Below are positions 8,443 through 17,149 of a DNA stretch of 64,000 bases, in pieces. The DNA comes from TMED14 sp003507115 (GTDB taxonomy: Bacteria; Bacteroidota; Bacteroidia; Flavobacteriales; Schleiferiaceae). Numbering within the stretch: position 1 is the stretch's first letter; each line of letters starts with the position of its first letter. The notes under the pieces are model-generated. The model did no database searches and was not told the DNA's origin. It was given only the letters and a program-made list of their open reading frames with translations. Made by a program: the position numbers and the translations under genes. The DNA lies in NCBI GenBank assembly GCA_943787925.1, contig CALSOH010000001.1:248001-312000 (forward strand). The letters run 5' to 3'.

Positions 8443-9534
8443 ATGAGTTCGAAAGCATTTGTCCTACTGCAAGATGGCACCTTATTCCACGGTCGTTCTA
8501 CCGGTTTAGAGGGCACCGCTACCGGTGAAATTTGCTTCAATACCGGGATGACGGGGTATCAAGAGATTTTTACTGACCCGAGTTATAAGGGACAAATCAT
8601 GGTTGCCGCCACTGCCCACATTGGAAACTACGGGGTGACGGAGGAGGAATCCGAGAATGCGCAGGTTCAAATCGCGGGTTTGGTCGTGCGGAATTTCAGT
8701 GAGATTCAAACGCGTCCCCGCGCCAAAGGCAAGACCCTCAAGGACTTCTTTGCCGAACAAAAAATCGTGGCCATCGCAGATGTGGATACGCGCGCCTTGG
8801 TTCGTCACATCCGAGACAATGGGGCCATGAATGCCGTTATCAGTACGGAAGTCGACCGGATGGAAGAACTACAAGCGGCATTGCAATCTACCCCATCGAT
8901 GGAGGGCCTCGAGCTCTGCTCCGTGGTGAGTACAACCAAATCATATACGTTTGGAGCGGCAGACGCCCCGAAAAAAGTGGCTGCGTTGGATCTCGGAATC
9001 AAAAAGAACATCCTGCGCTGTTTGGCGAACGCCGGCTGTGAGGTCACGGTCTTCCCGTACAACACGCCTTTTGAAACACTCGCCGCTTCCGGGGCAGATG
9101 GCTATTTCCTGTCGAATGGCCCCGGAGATCCCGCCGCCTCTCCTTCAGTAATTGAGGTAGCTAAAAAAATGATTGATTCCGGTAAACCCACCTTTGGAAT
9201 CTGTCTCGGCCATCAGATGATCGCTCTGGCCTCAGGAATGAGGACCTATAAGATGCACAATGGACACCGAGGCATCAACCACCCCGTGAAGAATCTGAAA
9301 ACGGGAAAAGGGGAGATCACGTCACAGAACCACGGGTTTGCTGTGTCTTTGGAAGACGTAGAATCCCATCCCCAAGTTGAATTGACGCATGTACACTTGA
9401 ATGATGGCACCGTAGCGGGTATTCGCCGCACCGATGCACCTGTATTTAGTGTGCAATACCACCCAGAAGCTTCTCCGGGTCCCCATGACTCACGCTACCT
9501 CTTTGATGAATTTGTTGCATTAATGAACGCCTAA
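8443..9534 (+). CDS. carA: Carbamoyl-phosphate synthase small subunit
   Basis: The small subunit hydrolyses glutamine and passes ammonia to CarB for carbamoyl phosphate synthesis (arginine and pyrimidine pathways). The 363-residue product has the CarA N-terminal domain (TGMTGYQEI, about 33-41) and a class I glutamine amidotransferase domain with the nucleophile Cys254 in GICLGHQ and the His-Glu pair in YHPEAS. carB is not in the window. It starts 25 bases after the rplQ terminator. Confidence 0.97.
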   Translation: MSSKAFVLLQDGTLFHGRSTGLEGTATGEICFNTGMTGYQEIFTDPSYKGQIMVAATAHIGNYGVTEEESENAQVQIAGLVVRNFSEIQTRPRAKGKTLKDFFAEQKIVAIADVDTRALVRHIRDNGAMNAVISTEVDRMEELQAALQSTPSMEGLELCSVVSTTKSYTFGAADAPKKVAALDLGIKKNILRCLANAGCEVTVFPYNTPFETLAASGADGYFLSNGPGDPAASPSVIEVAKKMIDSGKPTFGICLGHQMIALASGMRTYKMHNGHRGINHPVKNLKTGKGEITSQNHGFAVSLEDVESHPQVELTHVHLNDGTVAGIRRTDAPVFSVQYHPEASPGPHDSRYLFDEFVALMNA

Positions 9535-9544
9535 TTTTTGCCCT

Positions 9545-10825
9545 ATGCCCATTATTACCTCCATCCATGCTCGTCAAATTCTTGACTCACGCGGTAACCC
9601 TACCGTCGAAGCGGAAGTCTATTGTGAAGATGGCTCCTTCGGCCGTGCTGCCGTTCCCTCCGGCGCCTCGACGGGCGCACACGAGGCGGTGGAGTTGCGT
9701 GATGGGGACCCCGAGGTATATCTCGGTAAAGGCGTGCTTCAGGCCGTCGACAATGTGAATACTATTCTGGCGGAAGCCGTCGTGGGACTGGAGGTTACAG
9801 ACCAAGCCGAGCTCGATGCCGCCATGCTGGAAGCGGATGGTACGCACAACAAAGCAAAACTTGGAGCGAATGCCATCCTTGCGGTGAGCTTGGCCGGCGC
9901 ACGTGCCGCAGCTCAGGCGACCAACTTGCCCCTCTTTCAATATGTGGGTGGCGTCACCGCGCGCACCATGCCCGTTCCGATGATGAACATCCTCAATGGG
10001 GGTGCACACGCGGACAACGCCATCGATTTTCAAGAATTCATGGTGATGCCCGTGGGTGCCGAGACCTTCAGTGAGTCCTTGCGCATGGGAACCGAAATCT
10101 TCCACCACCTCAAGTCGGTGTTGAAGAGCAAAGGATACAGCACCAACGTCGGCGATGAGGGTGGCTTTGCCCCCAATATCCAAAGCAATGAGGAGGCGAT
10201 TGAAATTGTTTTGAAGTCTATCGAGAAGGCGGGCTACACTCCAGGCGAGGATGTCTACATTGCGATGGACGCGGCGATGACGGAACTCTATGACGAGAAA
10301 ACCGGCTTGTACACCTTCCACAAGAGCTCCAATAAATCTATGACCACGGACGAGGTAGTGGCGTATTGGACGGATTGGTCCAAGAAGTATCCTATTTTGT
10401 CCATCGAAGACGGTTTGGCCGAGGACGATTGGGCGGGCTGGGCGGCTTTGAACGCCTCCATCGGGCACACCACGCAGCTGGTGGGCGACGATTTGTTCGT
10501 GACCAATGTCAAGCGCGTAGAGCGCGGCATCCGCGAAGGGTCGGCCAACTCCATTTTGATTAAAGTCAACCAAATTGGCACCTTGACCGAGACTGTCACC
10601 ACGGTCCAGAAAGCCCAGCGAAATGGCATGACCTGCATTATGAGCCACCGCTCTGGTGAAACCGAAGATTCCACGATTGCGGACTTGGCGGTTGCACTGA
10701 ACACGGGCCAAATCAAAACGGGTTCCGCATCGCGCTCGGATCGCATGGCCAAGTACAATCAATTGCTCCGCATCGAAGAGATGCTGGGTGACACCGCCGT
10801 TTTTAACGGAAAGAACTTCAAATAA
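9545..10825 (+). CDS. eno: Enolase
   Basis: Enolase converts 2-phosphoglycerate to phosphoenolpyruvate in glycolysis. The 426-residue product is full length, with DSRGNPTVEAEV near the N-terminus, the magnesium ligand region SIEDGLAEDDW, GDDLFVTN, and the signature IKVNQIGTLTET followed by SHRSGETEDSTIADLAV. It is ten bases downstream of carA and nine upstream of the citrate synthase gene, so the three are probably cotranscribed. Confidence 0.98.
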   Translation: MPIITSIHARQILDSRGNPTVEAEVYCEDGSFGRAAVPSGASTGAHEAVELRDGDPEVYLGKGVLQAVDNVNTILAEAVVGLEVTDQAELDAAMLEADGTHNKAKLGANAILAVSLAGARAAAQATNLPLFQYVGGVTARTMPVPMMNILNGGAHADNAIDFQEFMVMPVGAETFSESLRMGTEIFHHLKSVLKSKGYSTNVGDEGGFAPNIQSNEEAIEIVLKSIEKAGYTPGEDVYIAMDAAMTELYDEKTGLYTFHKSSNKSMTTDEVVAYWTDWSKKYPILSIEDGLAEDDWAGWAALNASIGHTTQLVGDDLFVTNVKRVERGIREGSANSILIKVNQIGTLTETVTTVQKAQRNGMTCIMSHRSGETEDSTIADLAVALNTGQIKTGSASRSDRMAKYNQLLRIEEMLGDTAVFNGKNFK

Positions 10826-10833
10826 CCCCTCTG

Positions 10834-12138
10834 ATGGATCGTATTCAAGAGCATTTTGCTTCGAAAATTCCTGCTGCGCAAGCCGAAATCAAGACCTTCC
10901 TCGCCGAGCATGGCGAAAAGGTCATAGGCGAGATTAAAGTGAGCCAGATATACCAAGGCATGCGTGGTATGCCTGCTCTGATTTGTGAAACGAGTAAGCT
11001 AGATCCCGAAGAGGGCATTCGCTTCCGTGGCTATAGCATTCCGGAATTGCAGAAGCTTCTCCCAGCCTACCCGGGCTGTCAGGAGCCTCTTCCCGAAGGC
11101 CTATTTTACCTCATTTTAATGAATGAGTTGCCGACCGATGACGATGTTCGTCGTGTAAGCAATAACTGGGCACGTCGAGCCATTGTTCCGCCCCACGTAT
11201 TCAAGACCATCGATGCCTTGCCGAGTCACACGCATCCGATGACGCAGTTTGTGGTGGGCATCATGGCCCTTCGCACCGAAAGCGAATTTGCCAAAGCGTA
11301 TGCAAACGGGGTACCCAAGTCTGAATATTGGGAGACGACCTATGAAGATGCAATGAACTTAATCGCTCGTCTTCCTCGTGTTGCCGCGTATATCTACCGC
11401 CGCGCGTACAAGAATGGCGAGCACATTGAGCCGGATACCAAGTTGGACTGGGCGGGCAACTTTGCTCACATGCTCGGGTACGACAACGAGGAGTTCCGTG
11501 AGCTCATGCGTTTGTACATGACGATCCACTCGGACCACGAAGGAGGCAATGTCTCCGCGCACACGGTTCACCTGGTGGGTTCGGCCCTGTCGGATGCCTA
11601 CCAAAGTTTTGCCGCGGGCATGAACGGCTTGGCAGGCCCCTTGCACGGTTTGGCCAACCAAGAGGTGATTAAATGGACCTTGGAGATGAAGGAAGCCATC
11701 GGCTCCGAAACCCCCACCAAAGAGGAGATTGCGCAGTACTGCCAGGAAACCTTGGCAGGTGGCAAGGTGATTCCAGGTTTTGGGCACGCCGTTTTGCGCA
11801 AGACGGATCCCCGCTACACGGCCCAGCGTGAGTTTGCCATGAAGCACATGCCCGAGGACCCCTTGTTCCAAGTGATTTCCAATATTTACGATGTCGTGCC
11901 AGGCATTTTGGAGGCGACGGGCAAGGTGAAGAATCCCTGGCCGAATGTGGATGCGCATTCCGGCCAGCTCCTGATGCATTACGGTCTGGTAGAATACGAT
12001 TTCTACACGGTCTTATTTGGTGTTTCCCGAGCGATCGGGACCTTGACCAACTTGATTTGGGACCGTGCTTTGGCTATGCCATTGGAGCGCCCCGGGTCGA
12101 CTACCACAGGATTGCTCAAAAAGCGCTTTGAGGCATAG
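10834..12138 (+). CDS. gltA: Citrate synthase, mitochondrial (eukaryotic) type
   Basis: Condenses oxaloacetate and acetyl-CoA to citrate. The 434-residue product carries the three catalytic residues in their usual settings: His in GPLHGLANQE, His in GFGHAVLR and Asp in NVDAHSG. The long stretch HSDHEGGNVSAHTVHLVG and the segment SFAAGMNGLAGP resemble the mitochondrial enzyme more than the hexameric enterobacterial GltA. That assignment is by eye; a tree would settle it. It ends the carA-eno-gltA run. Confidence 0.93.
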   Translation: MDRIQEHFASKIPAAQAEIKTFLAEHGEKVIGEIKVSQIYQGMRGMPALICETSKLDPEEGIRFRGYSIPELQKLLPAYPGCQEPLPEGLFYLILMNELPTDDDVRRVSNNWARRAIVPPHVFKTIDALPSHTHPMTQFVVGIMALRTESEFAKAYANGVPKSEYWETTYEDAMNLIARLPRVAAYIYRRAYKNGEHIEPDTKLDWAGNFAHMLGYDNEEFRELMRLYMTIHSDHEGGNVSAHTVHLVGSALSDAYQSFAAGMNGLAGPLHGLANQEVIKWTLEMKEAIGSETPTKEEIAQYCQETLAGGKVIPGFGHAVLRKTDPRYTAQREFAMKHMPEDPLFQVISNIYDVVPGILEATGKVKNPWPNVDAHSGQLLMHYGLVEYDFYTVLFGVSRAIGTLTNLIWDRALAMPLERPGSTTTGLLKKRFEA

Positions 12139-12147
12139 GATATTTCC

Positions 12148-12177
12148 TTTGTAAATCAAGATTTTACCTTATTTTTG
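12148..12177 (+). promoter_or_regulatory. Bacteroidota-type promoter of rpsA
   Basis: TTTG at 12148-12151 and TATTTTTG at 12170-12177 match the -33 TTTG and -7 TAnnTTTG elements, with 18 bases between them. The start point would be near 12182, giving a leader of about 108 nt before rpsA. Confidence 0.75.
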
Positions 12178-12229
12178 CAGTCCTTTTGGGAAAGCGTTTG
12201 TTGCAGGCGCCCAAAAGGATTGCTTTTTT
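12177..12229 (+). terminator. Terminator hairpin overlapping the rpsA promoter
   Basis: Bases 12177-12190 pair with 12210-12223 in a 14-bp stem (with one G-T pair), directly followed by six thymines. It is well placed to end transcripts from gltA. Its first base is the last base of the rpsA -7 element. The 19-base loop (12191-12209) contains TTGCAGGC. Confidence 0.8.
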
Positions 12230-12236
12230 GATCCCT

Positions 12237-12270
12237 TTCGTTGGGCGCTGAAGCCTGCAAAACCAACGAG
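12237..12270 (+). promoter_or_regulatory. Second hairpin of the rpsA leader
   Basis: CGTTGG (12239-12244) pairs with CCAACG (12263-12268), extendable by a T-A and a T-G pair. The loop holds GCCTGCAA (12253-12260), the exact complement of TTGCAGGC (12201-12208) in the loop of the hairpin upstream. The hairpin ends 19 bases before the rpsA start. Confidence 0.55.
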
Positions 12271-12289
12271 ATACAAGTAAACCTAGCGC

Positions 12290-14302
12290 ATGGCCAAATC
12301 GACCAAGCCAGAAGTTCAAGCCGAAGAGCTGAACACCCCCGAAACCGCTCCTGAAGTCATTGAAACCCCTGCAGTAGAGGCGGAAGCCGCTGTAGAAGAA
12401 GTTGCAGTGGCGGAAGAAGCTCCCGCTACCGAGAAGAAGGCCTCTAAGCGTACCACGAAGAAAGAAGTGGTCGCTCAAATGTCTGAAGACGAAGAGGGAG
12501 ACGATGAAGAGTTGGTTCTAGAAGCCGAAGAGGAAGAGGCACCCTTTGATTGGGAGGCCTACGAGTCAGGCAACAAAGAAAAATCTGAATCGGCCTTGGC
12601 CATGGAGAAAATGTACGAGGATACCCTCGTCACGTCCGTGGAGCACCAAGTCGTGACCGGCAAGGTCATCAGCATGTCAGACCGCGATGTGATTATCGAC
12701 ATCGGTTCAAAGTCTGAAGGCGTCGTTTCATTGAATGAATTCCGTTACAACCCGGACCTCAAGGCGGGTGACTCCGTCGAGGTATTGGTAGACAAGCAGG
12801 AGGACAAATTGGGCCAATTGGTCCTGTCTCACCGCAAGGCACGTTCTATCAAGGCATGGGATCGGGTGAACGAGGCATTCGAAGCAGAAGAAATCGTTCA
12901 AGGCTATGTGAAGTGCCGCACCAAAGGCGGTATGATCGTGGACGTATTCGGTTTGGAAGCCTTCTTGCCCGGATCACAAATTGACGTGAAGCCTATCCGT
13001 GACTATGACATTTATGTCGACAAGACCATGGAATTCAAGATTGTCAAGATCAACCACGAGTTCAAGAACGTCGTTGTTTCGCACAAAGCATTGATCGAAG
13101 CCGATCTGGAAGAGCAGAAGCGCAAGATCATCGGTCAACTCGAAAAAGGCCAAGTCCTCGAGGGCGTGGTCAAGAACATCACCAGCTACGGGGTGTTCAT
13201 CGACTTGGGTGGCGTCGACGGTTTGGTGCACATCACCGACTTGTCGTGGAGCCGCATCAACCATCCTTCTGAGGTGGTGGAGCTCGATCAGAAGATCAAT
13301 GTTGTTATTTTGGACTTTGATGAGGCCAAGACACGTATCCAATTGGGTCTCAAGCAATTGTTCCCCCATCCATGGGACGCTTTGGACGCCAACATTGCAG
13401 CGGGTGACAAAATCAAAGGTAAAGTGGCCGTTTTGGCGGATTACGGTGCCTTTGTGGAAGTTGCTCCCGGCGTAGAAGGTTTGATTCACGTTTCCGAAAT
13501 GAGCTGGGGTTCGCACCTCCGTTCTGCCAACGATTTCTACAAGGCAGGTGATGCCGTAGAAGCCGTCGTATTGAGCATCGACCGCGAAGAGCGCAAGATG
13601 TCTCTCGGTGTGAAGCAAATGACTCCAGACCCCTGGTCCGAGATCACCTCCAAATACCCTGTGGGCTCTACCCATACAGGTAAGGTGCGCAACTTTACCA
13701 ACTTCGGGGTATTCCTCGAGTTGGAAGAAGGCATCGACGGCCTCGTGCACATCTCCGATCTCTCTTGGACGAAGAAAGTGAAGCATCCTTCGGAGTTTAC
13801 TTCGGTGGGCGCAGAGCTCGAAGTGCAAGTGTTGGACATCGATGTGGATAATCGCCGTTTGAGCTTGGGCCACAAGCAGGTTTCTGAGAATCCTTGGGAT
13901 AGCTATGCATCCGTCTTTGAAGAGGGCAGCACCCACACCGGTGAGGTGAAGGCTGCGGCTGACAAAGGCTTCAATGTGTGGTTTGCAGACCAAGAGCTCG
14001 AGGCGTACTGCCCAGCCCGCCACGCTGCGAAAGAAGACGGCTCAAACATGGCCGTTGGAGAGCAGATGGAATTCGTCGTCATTGAATTCAATCGCGACAA
14101 TCGCCGGATCCTCGTTTCGCACACCCAAACGTTCAAGCAAGTCGCCGACAGCAATGAAGGTGGATCCAAGAAAGGAAAAGGCGGTGGAAATAAAGGTGGA
14201 TCATCTGCGATGAACGCCGTGAATTCAGCCGTTGAAAAAACCACTCTTGGTGATTTGGACAGCTTGGCTCGTCTAAAAGAAGAAATGGAGAACAACGAGT
14301 AA
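12290..14302 (+). CDS. rpsA: 30S ribosomal protein S1
   Basis: S1 binds mRNA on the small subunit through repeated OB folds. The 670-residue product begins with a lysine-containing but strongly acidic extension of about 115 residues, followed by S1 repeats from about residue 120 to 615 (for example GVFIDLGGVDGLVHITDLSW and GVFLELEEGIDGLVHISDLS). The tail has a glycine/lysine patch (KKGKGGGNKGG, about 625-635). The N-terminal extension is typical of Bacteroidota S1. The leader carries two hairpins with complementary loops, so leader-based control is possible but unproven. Confidence 0.96.
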   Translation: MAKSTKPEVQAEELNTPETAPEVIETPAVEAEAAVEEVAVAEEAPATEKKASKRTTKKEVVAQMSEDEEGDDEELVLEAEEEEAPFDWEAYESGNKEKSESALAMEKMYEDTLVTSVEHQVVTGKVISMSDRDVIIDIGSKSEGVVSLNEFRYNPDLKAGDSVEVLVDKQEDKLGQLVLSHRKARSIKAWDRVNEAFEAEEIVQGYVKCRTKGGMIVDVFGLEAFLPGSQIDVKPIRDYDIYVDKTMEFKIVKINHEFKNVVVSHKALIEADLEEQKRKIIGQLEKGQVLEGVVKNITSYGVFIDLGGVDGLVHITDLSWSRINHPSEVVELDQKINVVILDFDEAKTRIQLGLKQLFPHPWDALDANIAAGDKIKGKVAVLADYGAFVEVAPGVEGLIHVSEMSWGSHLRSANDFYKAGDAVEAVVLSIDREERKMSLGVKQMTPDPWSEITSKYPVGSTHTGKVRNFTNFGVFLELEEGIDGLVHISDLSWTKKVKHPSEFTSVGAELEVQVLDIDVDNRRLSLGHKQVSENPWDSYASVFEEGSTHTGEVKAAADKGFNVWFADQELEAYCPARHAAKEDGSNMAVGEQMEFVVIEFNRDNRRILVSHTQTFKQVADSNEGGSKKGKGGGNKGGSSAMNAVNSAVEKTTLGDLDSLARLKEEMENNE

Positions 14303-14326
14303 TCGACTCTGTTTTTGGTTTAAATC

Positions 14327-14360
14327 AAAAGGGCTGCCCCGAAAGGGTGGCCCTTTTTTT
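14327..14360 (+). terminator. Terminator after rpsA
   Basis: A G+C-rich stem of about ten pairs starting AGGGC and closing GGCCCT, with a GAAA-containing loop, is followed by seven thymines. The T-run ends only 11 bases before the next start codon, so promoter and terminator sequences for the neighbouring gene are packed together. Confidence 0.88.
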
Positions 14361-14371
14361 ATCTTCAAGCC

Positions 14372-15469
14372 ATGATTACATGTCAAAGCATAGGTGACGC
14401 TCTCGAATCTTGGGCGCCGCTCGCATTTCAAGCCGAATATGACAATTCCGGGCTGCTCGTCGGGGATCCGACCAAGGAACTGACGGGAGTTTTGGTTGCC
14501 CTCGATGTAACGGAAGAAGTGATTCGTGAGGCCAAAACCCGGGGATGCAATCTCGTAGTAACGCATCATCCTATTCTGTTCAAAGGCATCAAGCGCTTGA
14601 CGGGCCGAACGGAGGTGGAACGTTGCGTGATGCTGGCGATGGAGCTAGGTGTTGCATTGTACGCAGCCCATACGAATTTGGATAGTATTGAGGGAGGGGT
14701 GAGTCATGCGCTTGCCGGGGCGCTCGGCGTCCAGCCAGAGCGCATATTGGCGCCCCGTGCAGCCCTCTTGTATACGCTCAATGTCCACACACCTGTCGAG
14801 GCAGCGGATCAGGTGTCTGAGGCCCTCTTTGCCGCAGGTGCCGGGCGTATCGGGGCCTATGATGAGTGCCATTTTTCTGTACCCGGAACGGGTACATTTC
14901 GGCCTTTGGAGGGTGCGCAACCAAGTGAAGGGGTCGTTGGGGAGCGCAGCGCTGTGCCAGAAGTACAGCAAAGTTTCGTCGTTTCCAAAGAATGTCGTGG
15001 CGCCGTGCAGCGCGCTTTGGAAGAGGCACATCCCTATGAAGTGGTGGCCCACAGCTGGATTTCCCTGGAGAATGAGCGTTCAGATGTCGGATATGGGGTG
15101 ATCGGGCAGATGGCACAACCTATGCCATGGGACCATTTTGTTGCCCACGTGAAGGGGGCCTTGGGAGTCAAAGCCCTTCGTCATAGCCCTCTTGTCAAAG
15201 CCACCGTTCAGCGCATCGCTCTGTGCGGCGGGGCGGGGGTGGATTTACTTCCTCGGGCCATCGCCGCGAAAGCCGATGTCTACATCACCGCAGACATCAC
15301 GTACCACCGCTATTTCGAGGCCAAAAATGCGCTCGTGATGATGGATGTGGGACACTGGGAAAGCGAACAGTATACCATCGAATTATTAGCCGATTACATT
15401 CGGCGGAAATTCCCTAATTTTGCCGTCCTTACGACCACGTCGTCAACCAATCCCATGATCACTGTTTGA
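14372..15469 (+). CDS. Nif3-like dinuclear metal-centre protein
   Basis: Member of the Nif3/YbgI family (also annotated GTP cyclohydrolase I type 2-like); these form hexamers with two metals per subunit and their physiological substrate is not settled. The 365-residue product has the N-terminal metal motif VVTHHPILFKG (His-His, about residues 63-73), a middle insert of about 100 residues typical of the longer family members, and the C-terminal half with TADITYHRYFEA and MDVGHWESE. It is two bases from the next gene, so they are probably coexpressed. Confidence 0.9.
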   Translation: MITCQSIGDALESWAPLAFQAEYDNSGLLVGDPTKELTGVLVALDVTEEVIREAKTRGCNLVVTHHPILFKGIKRLTGRTEVERCVMLAMELGVALYAAHTNLDSIEGGVSHALAGALGVQPERILAPRAALLYTLNVHTPVEAADQVSEALFAAGAGRIGAYDECHFSVPGTGTFRPLEGAQPSEGVVGERSAVPEVQQSFVVSKECRGAVQRALEEAHPYEVVAHSWISLENERSDVGYGVIGQMAQPMPWDHFVAHVKGALGVKALRHSPLVKATVQRIALCGGAGVDLLPRAIAAKADVYITADITYHRYFEAKNALVMMDVGHWESEQYTIELLADYIRRKFPNFAVLTTTSSTNPMITV

Positions 15470-15470
15470 T

Positions 15471-16268
15471 ATGGCTAAAAAGACTAGCATAGCGGTACCC
15501 GCGACCGTAGAAGAAAAGCTTCGCGCTTTGTACAATCTTCAAATCGTAGATCGTCGCATCGACGAGATCCGCAATTTGCGCGGTGAATTGCCTTTGGAAG
15601 TCCAAGATTTAGAGGATGAAATCGCCGGTCTGGAAACACGTTTTGCGCGTATTCAGGAAGAGGTGACTTCAGCGAAAACGGAAATCAAGGGCCACAAGCA
15701 ATTGATTAAAGGCTGCCAAGAGAAAATCAGCAAGTACGAAGAGCAGCAGAAGAACGTCCGTAACAACCGGGAGTTTGATGCGATCGCCAAGGAAATCGAA
15801 TTCCAAGAGTTGGAGATTCAGTTGGCCGAAAAGCACATTCGCGAATTTGAAGCGACCGTCGAAACCCGTGGAACGGTGTTGGCCACGGTCGAAGAAAAGT
15901 TGGCGGAGCGCAAGAGTCACTTGGAGTTTAAACAAGGCGAGCTTGAATCAATTATCAAAGAGACGGAAAAGGAGGAGGCTGTTTTGTTAAAGCGCTCAGC
16001 TTCGCTCTCCGAAAATTTGGATGACACCAGATTACTTGGGGCCTATCAGCGCATACGTGGCAAAGTAAATAATGGTCTCGCCGTGGTGAGCATTGAGCGT
16101 GGAGCATCTGCCGGATCGTATTTTACTATTCCTCCGCAGCGTCAAATGGAAATCGCACAGCGAAAGAAGATTATCATTGACGAGCATTCTGGTCGTATCC
16201 TCGTGGATCCGACGCTCGCGCGTGAAGAAGAAGAGAAGATGGCGGCCGAATTAGCCACTATTGGGTAA
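15471..16268 (+). CDS. Coiled-coil protein with degenerate zinc ribbon (DUF164/CT398-like)
   Basis: The 265-residue product is mostly a long antiparallel coiled coil (about residues 12-190), with the conserved patch RNNREFDAI near 98-106. The family ends in a C4 zinc ribbon (CxxC...CxxC). Here the place is recognisable from TIPPQRQMEIAQRKKI and GRILVDP, but all four cysteines are missing (ERGASAG and DEHSGR in their place). The function of the family is not known; it commonly sits next to Nif3 genes, as here. No catalytic role can be assigned. Confidence 0.85.
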   Translation: MAKKTSIAVPATVEEKLRALYNLQIVDRRIDEIRNLRGELPLEVQDLEDEIAGLETRFARIQEEVTSAKTEIKGHKQLIKGCQEKISKYEEQQKNVRNNREFDAIAKEIEFQELEIQLAEKHIREFEATVETRGTVLATVEEKLAERKSHLEFKQGELESIIKETEKEEAVLLKRSASLSENLDDTRLLGAYQRIRGKVNNGLAVVSIERGASAGSYFTIPPQRQMEIAQRKKIIIDEHSGRILVDPTLAREEEEKMAAELATIG

Positions 16269-16292
16269 ACGCCTCCAATGCTTAGAACTACC

Positions 16293-16319
16293 AAGCCGCC
16301 CTTTCGGGGCGGCTTTTTT
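16293..16319 (+). terminator. Terminator after the Nif3/coiled-coil pair
   Basis: AAGCCGCCC (16293-16301) pairs with GGGCGGCTT (16307-16315) and is followed by a run of thymines. Confidence 0.92.
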
Positions 16320-16384
16320 ATTGGTTCAGTGCGTATCTAAACGCTTGAAAGGAATTCACGCTAAAGCGTGAACGGGTAACGGCT

Positions 16385-17149
16385 TTAAGCGGGCTTGTAG
16401 CAAACGTACAAGGGCTCATTGCTCGGTAAACAGTATCGGTTGACTTCCACAGCGGGTAGCGTGCGAAATAGCTCAACAGTCTCGACCTTAAATCCTGCCG
16501 CCGCTAAACGATCTGGGTAATCTTCCCCGTAGAGCCGCACGTGGTCGTATTGCAGGAACCGGCGCTCGCGTTCGGCCGGATCTGTGATGCTGGGATCTTC
16601 ATCAGTCACTTGAATGCCGGGTACCCAGGGCACTTGGAAGATGCCCCAGCCTCCTGGTTTCATGACGCGATAGAGCTCTCGCAGGCATTGGGCATCATCG
16701 GTGACGTGCTCCAAGACATGGTTGCAGAAAATGACATCAAAGCGGTTGTCCTCGAGAGGGATATGATGCAGGTCAAAGTGCATGTCCGCTAGGGGGGACT
16801 CGATGTCCGCGGTCAGCACGGTCAAGTTCCCTTGGGCCTTAAAGCGTTGGTGGAAACACTGCTCGGGGGCAATGTGGAGCACCGACAAGGGCGCGGTAAA
16901 GAAATCCGTGTAGCGCTGTAAGTAGAGGTAGAGCAGACGGTGGCGCTCCAAGGAGTTGGTTCCGGGGCTGAGGGCGTTTTCACGTATCCGACCTCCGTAG
17001 CCGTAGGGCAAGAACTTGCGGTAACTCCGGCCATCAATAGGATCGGTAAAGCGCGTACCCGCATAGAGGATTGGACCAACGAGGCGCACCAAGGCACTCA
17101 AGCGAATTAACCAGGGCCGCGGTATGCGGCGGAGGGCCCAACGTATCAT
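16385..17149 (-). CDS. Class I SAM-dependent methyltransferase
   Basis: The 254-residue product has the Rossmann-type methyltransferase core: a motif I-like strand VLHIAPE (about 89-95, without the classical GxGxG), the acidic residue in TADIES, FDVIFCNHVLEHV (about 138-150) and the post-motif VMKPGGWGIFQVP. The N-terminus is basic and amphipathic, so it may touch the membrane. The start overlaps the map stop by ATGA, making it the third gene of a gpmI-map operon. Its substrate cannot be told from sequence; the family is typical of Bacteroidota. Confidence 0.85.
   Translation of the reverse strand: MIRWALRRIPRPWLIRLSALVRLVGPILYAGTRFTDPIDGRSYRKFLPYGYGGRIRENALSPGTNSLERHRLLYLYLQRYTDFFTAPLSVLHIAPEQCFHQRFKAQGNLTVLTADIESPLADMHFDLHHIPLEDNRFDVIFCNHVLEHVTDDAQCLRELYRVMKPGGWGIFQVPWVPGIQVTDEDPSITDPAERERRFLQYDHVRLYGEDYPDRLAAAGFKVETVELFRTLPAVEVNRYCLPSNEPLYVCYKPA

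Noticed and set aside
9587..10762. A 391-codon frame opposite eno
   Set aside because: Pure antisense of a highly conserved gene, rich in His/Arg/Gly without any recognisable domain.
16355..16372. Inverted repeat TTCACGCT-AA-AGCGTGAA between convergent genes
   Set aside because: It could be an operator or terminator, but a two-base loop and no T-run on either side make it unsupported; there is no promoter nearby.
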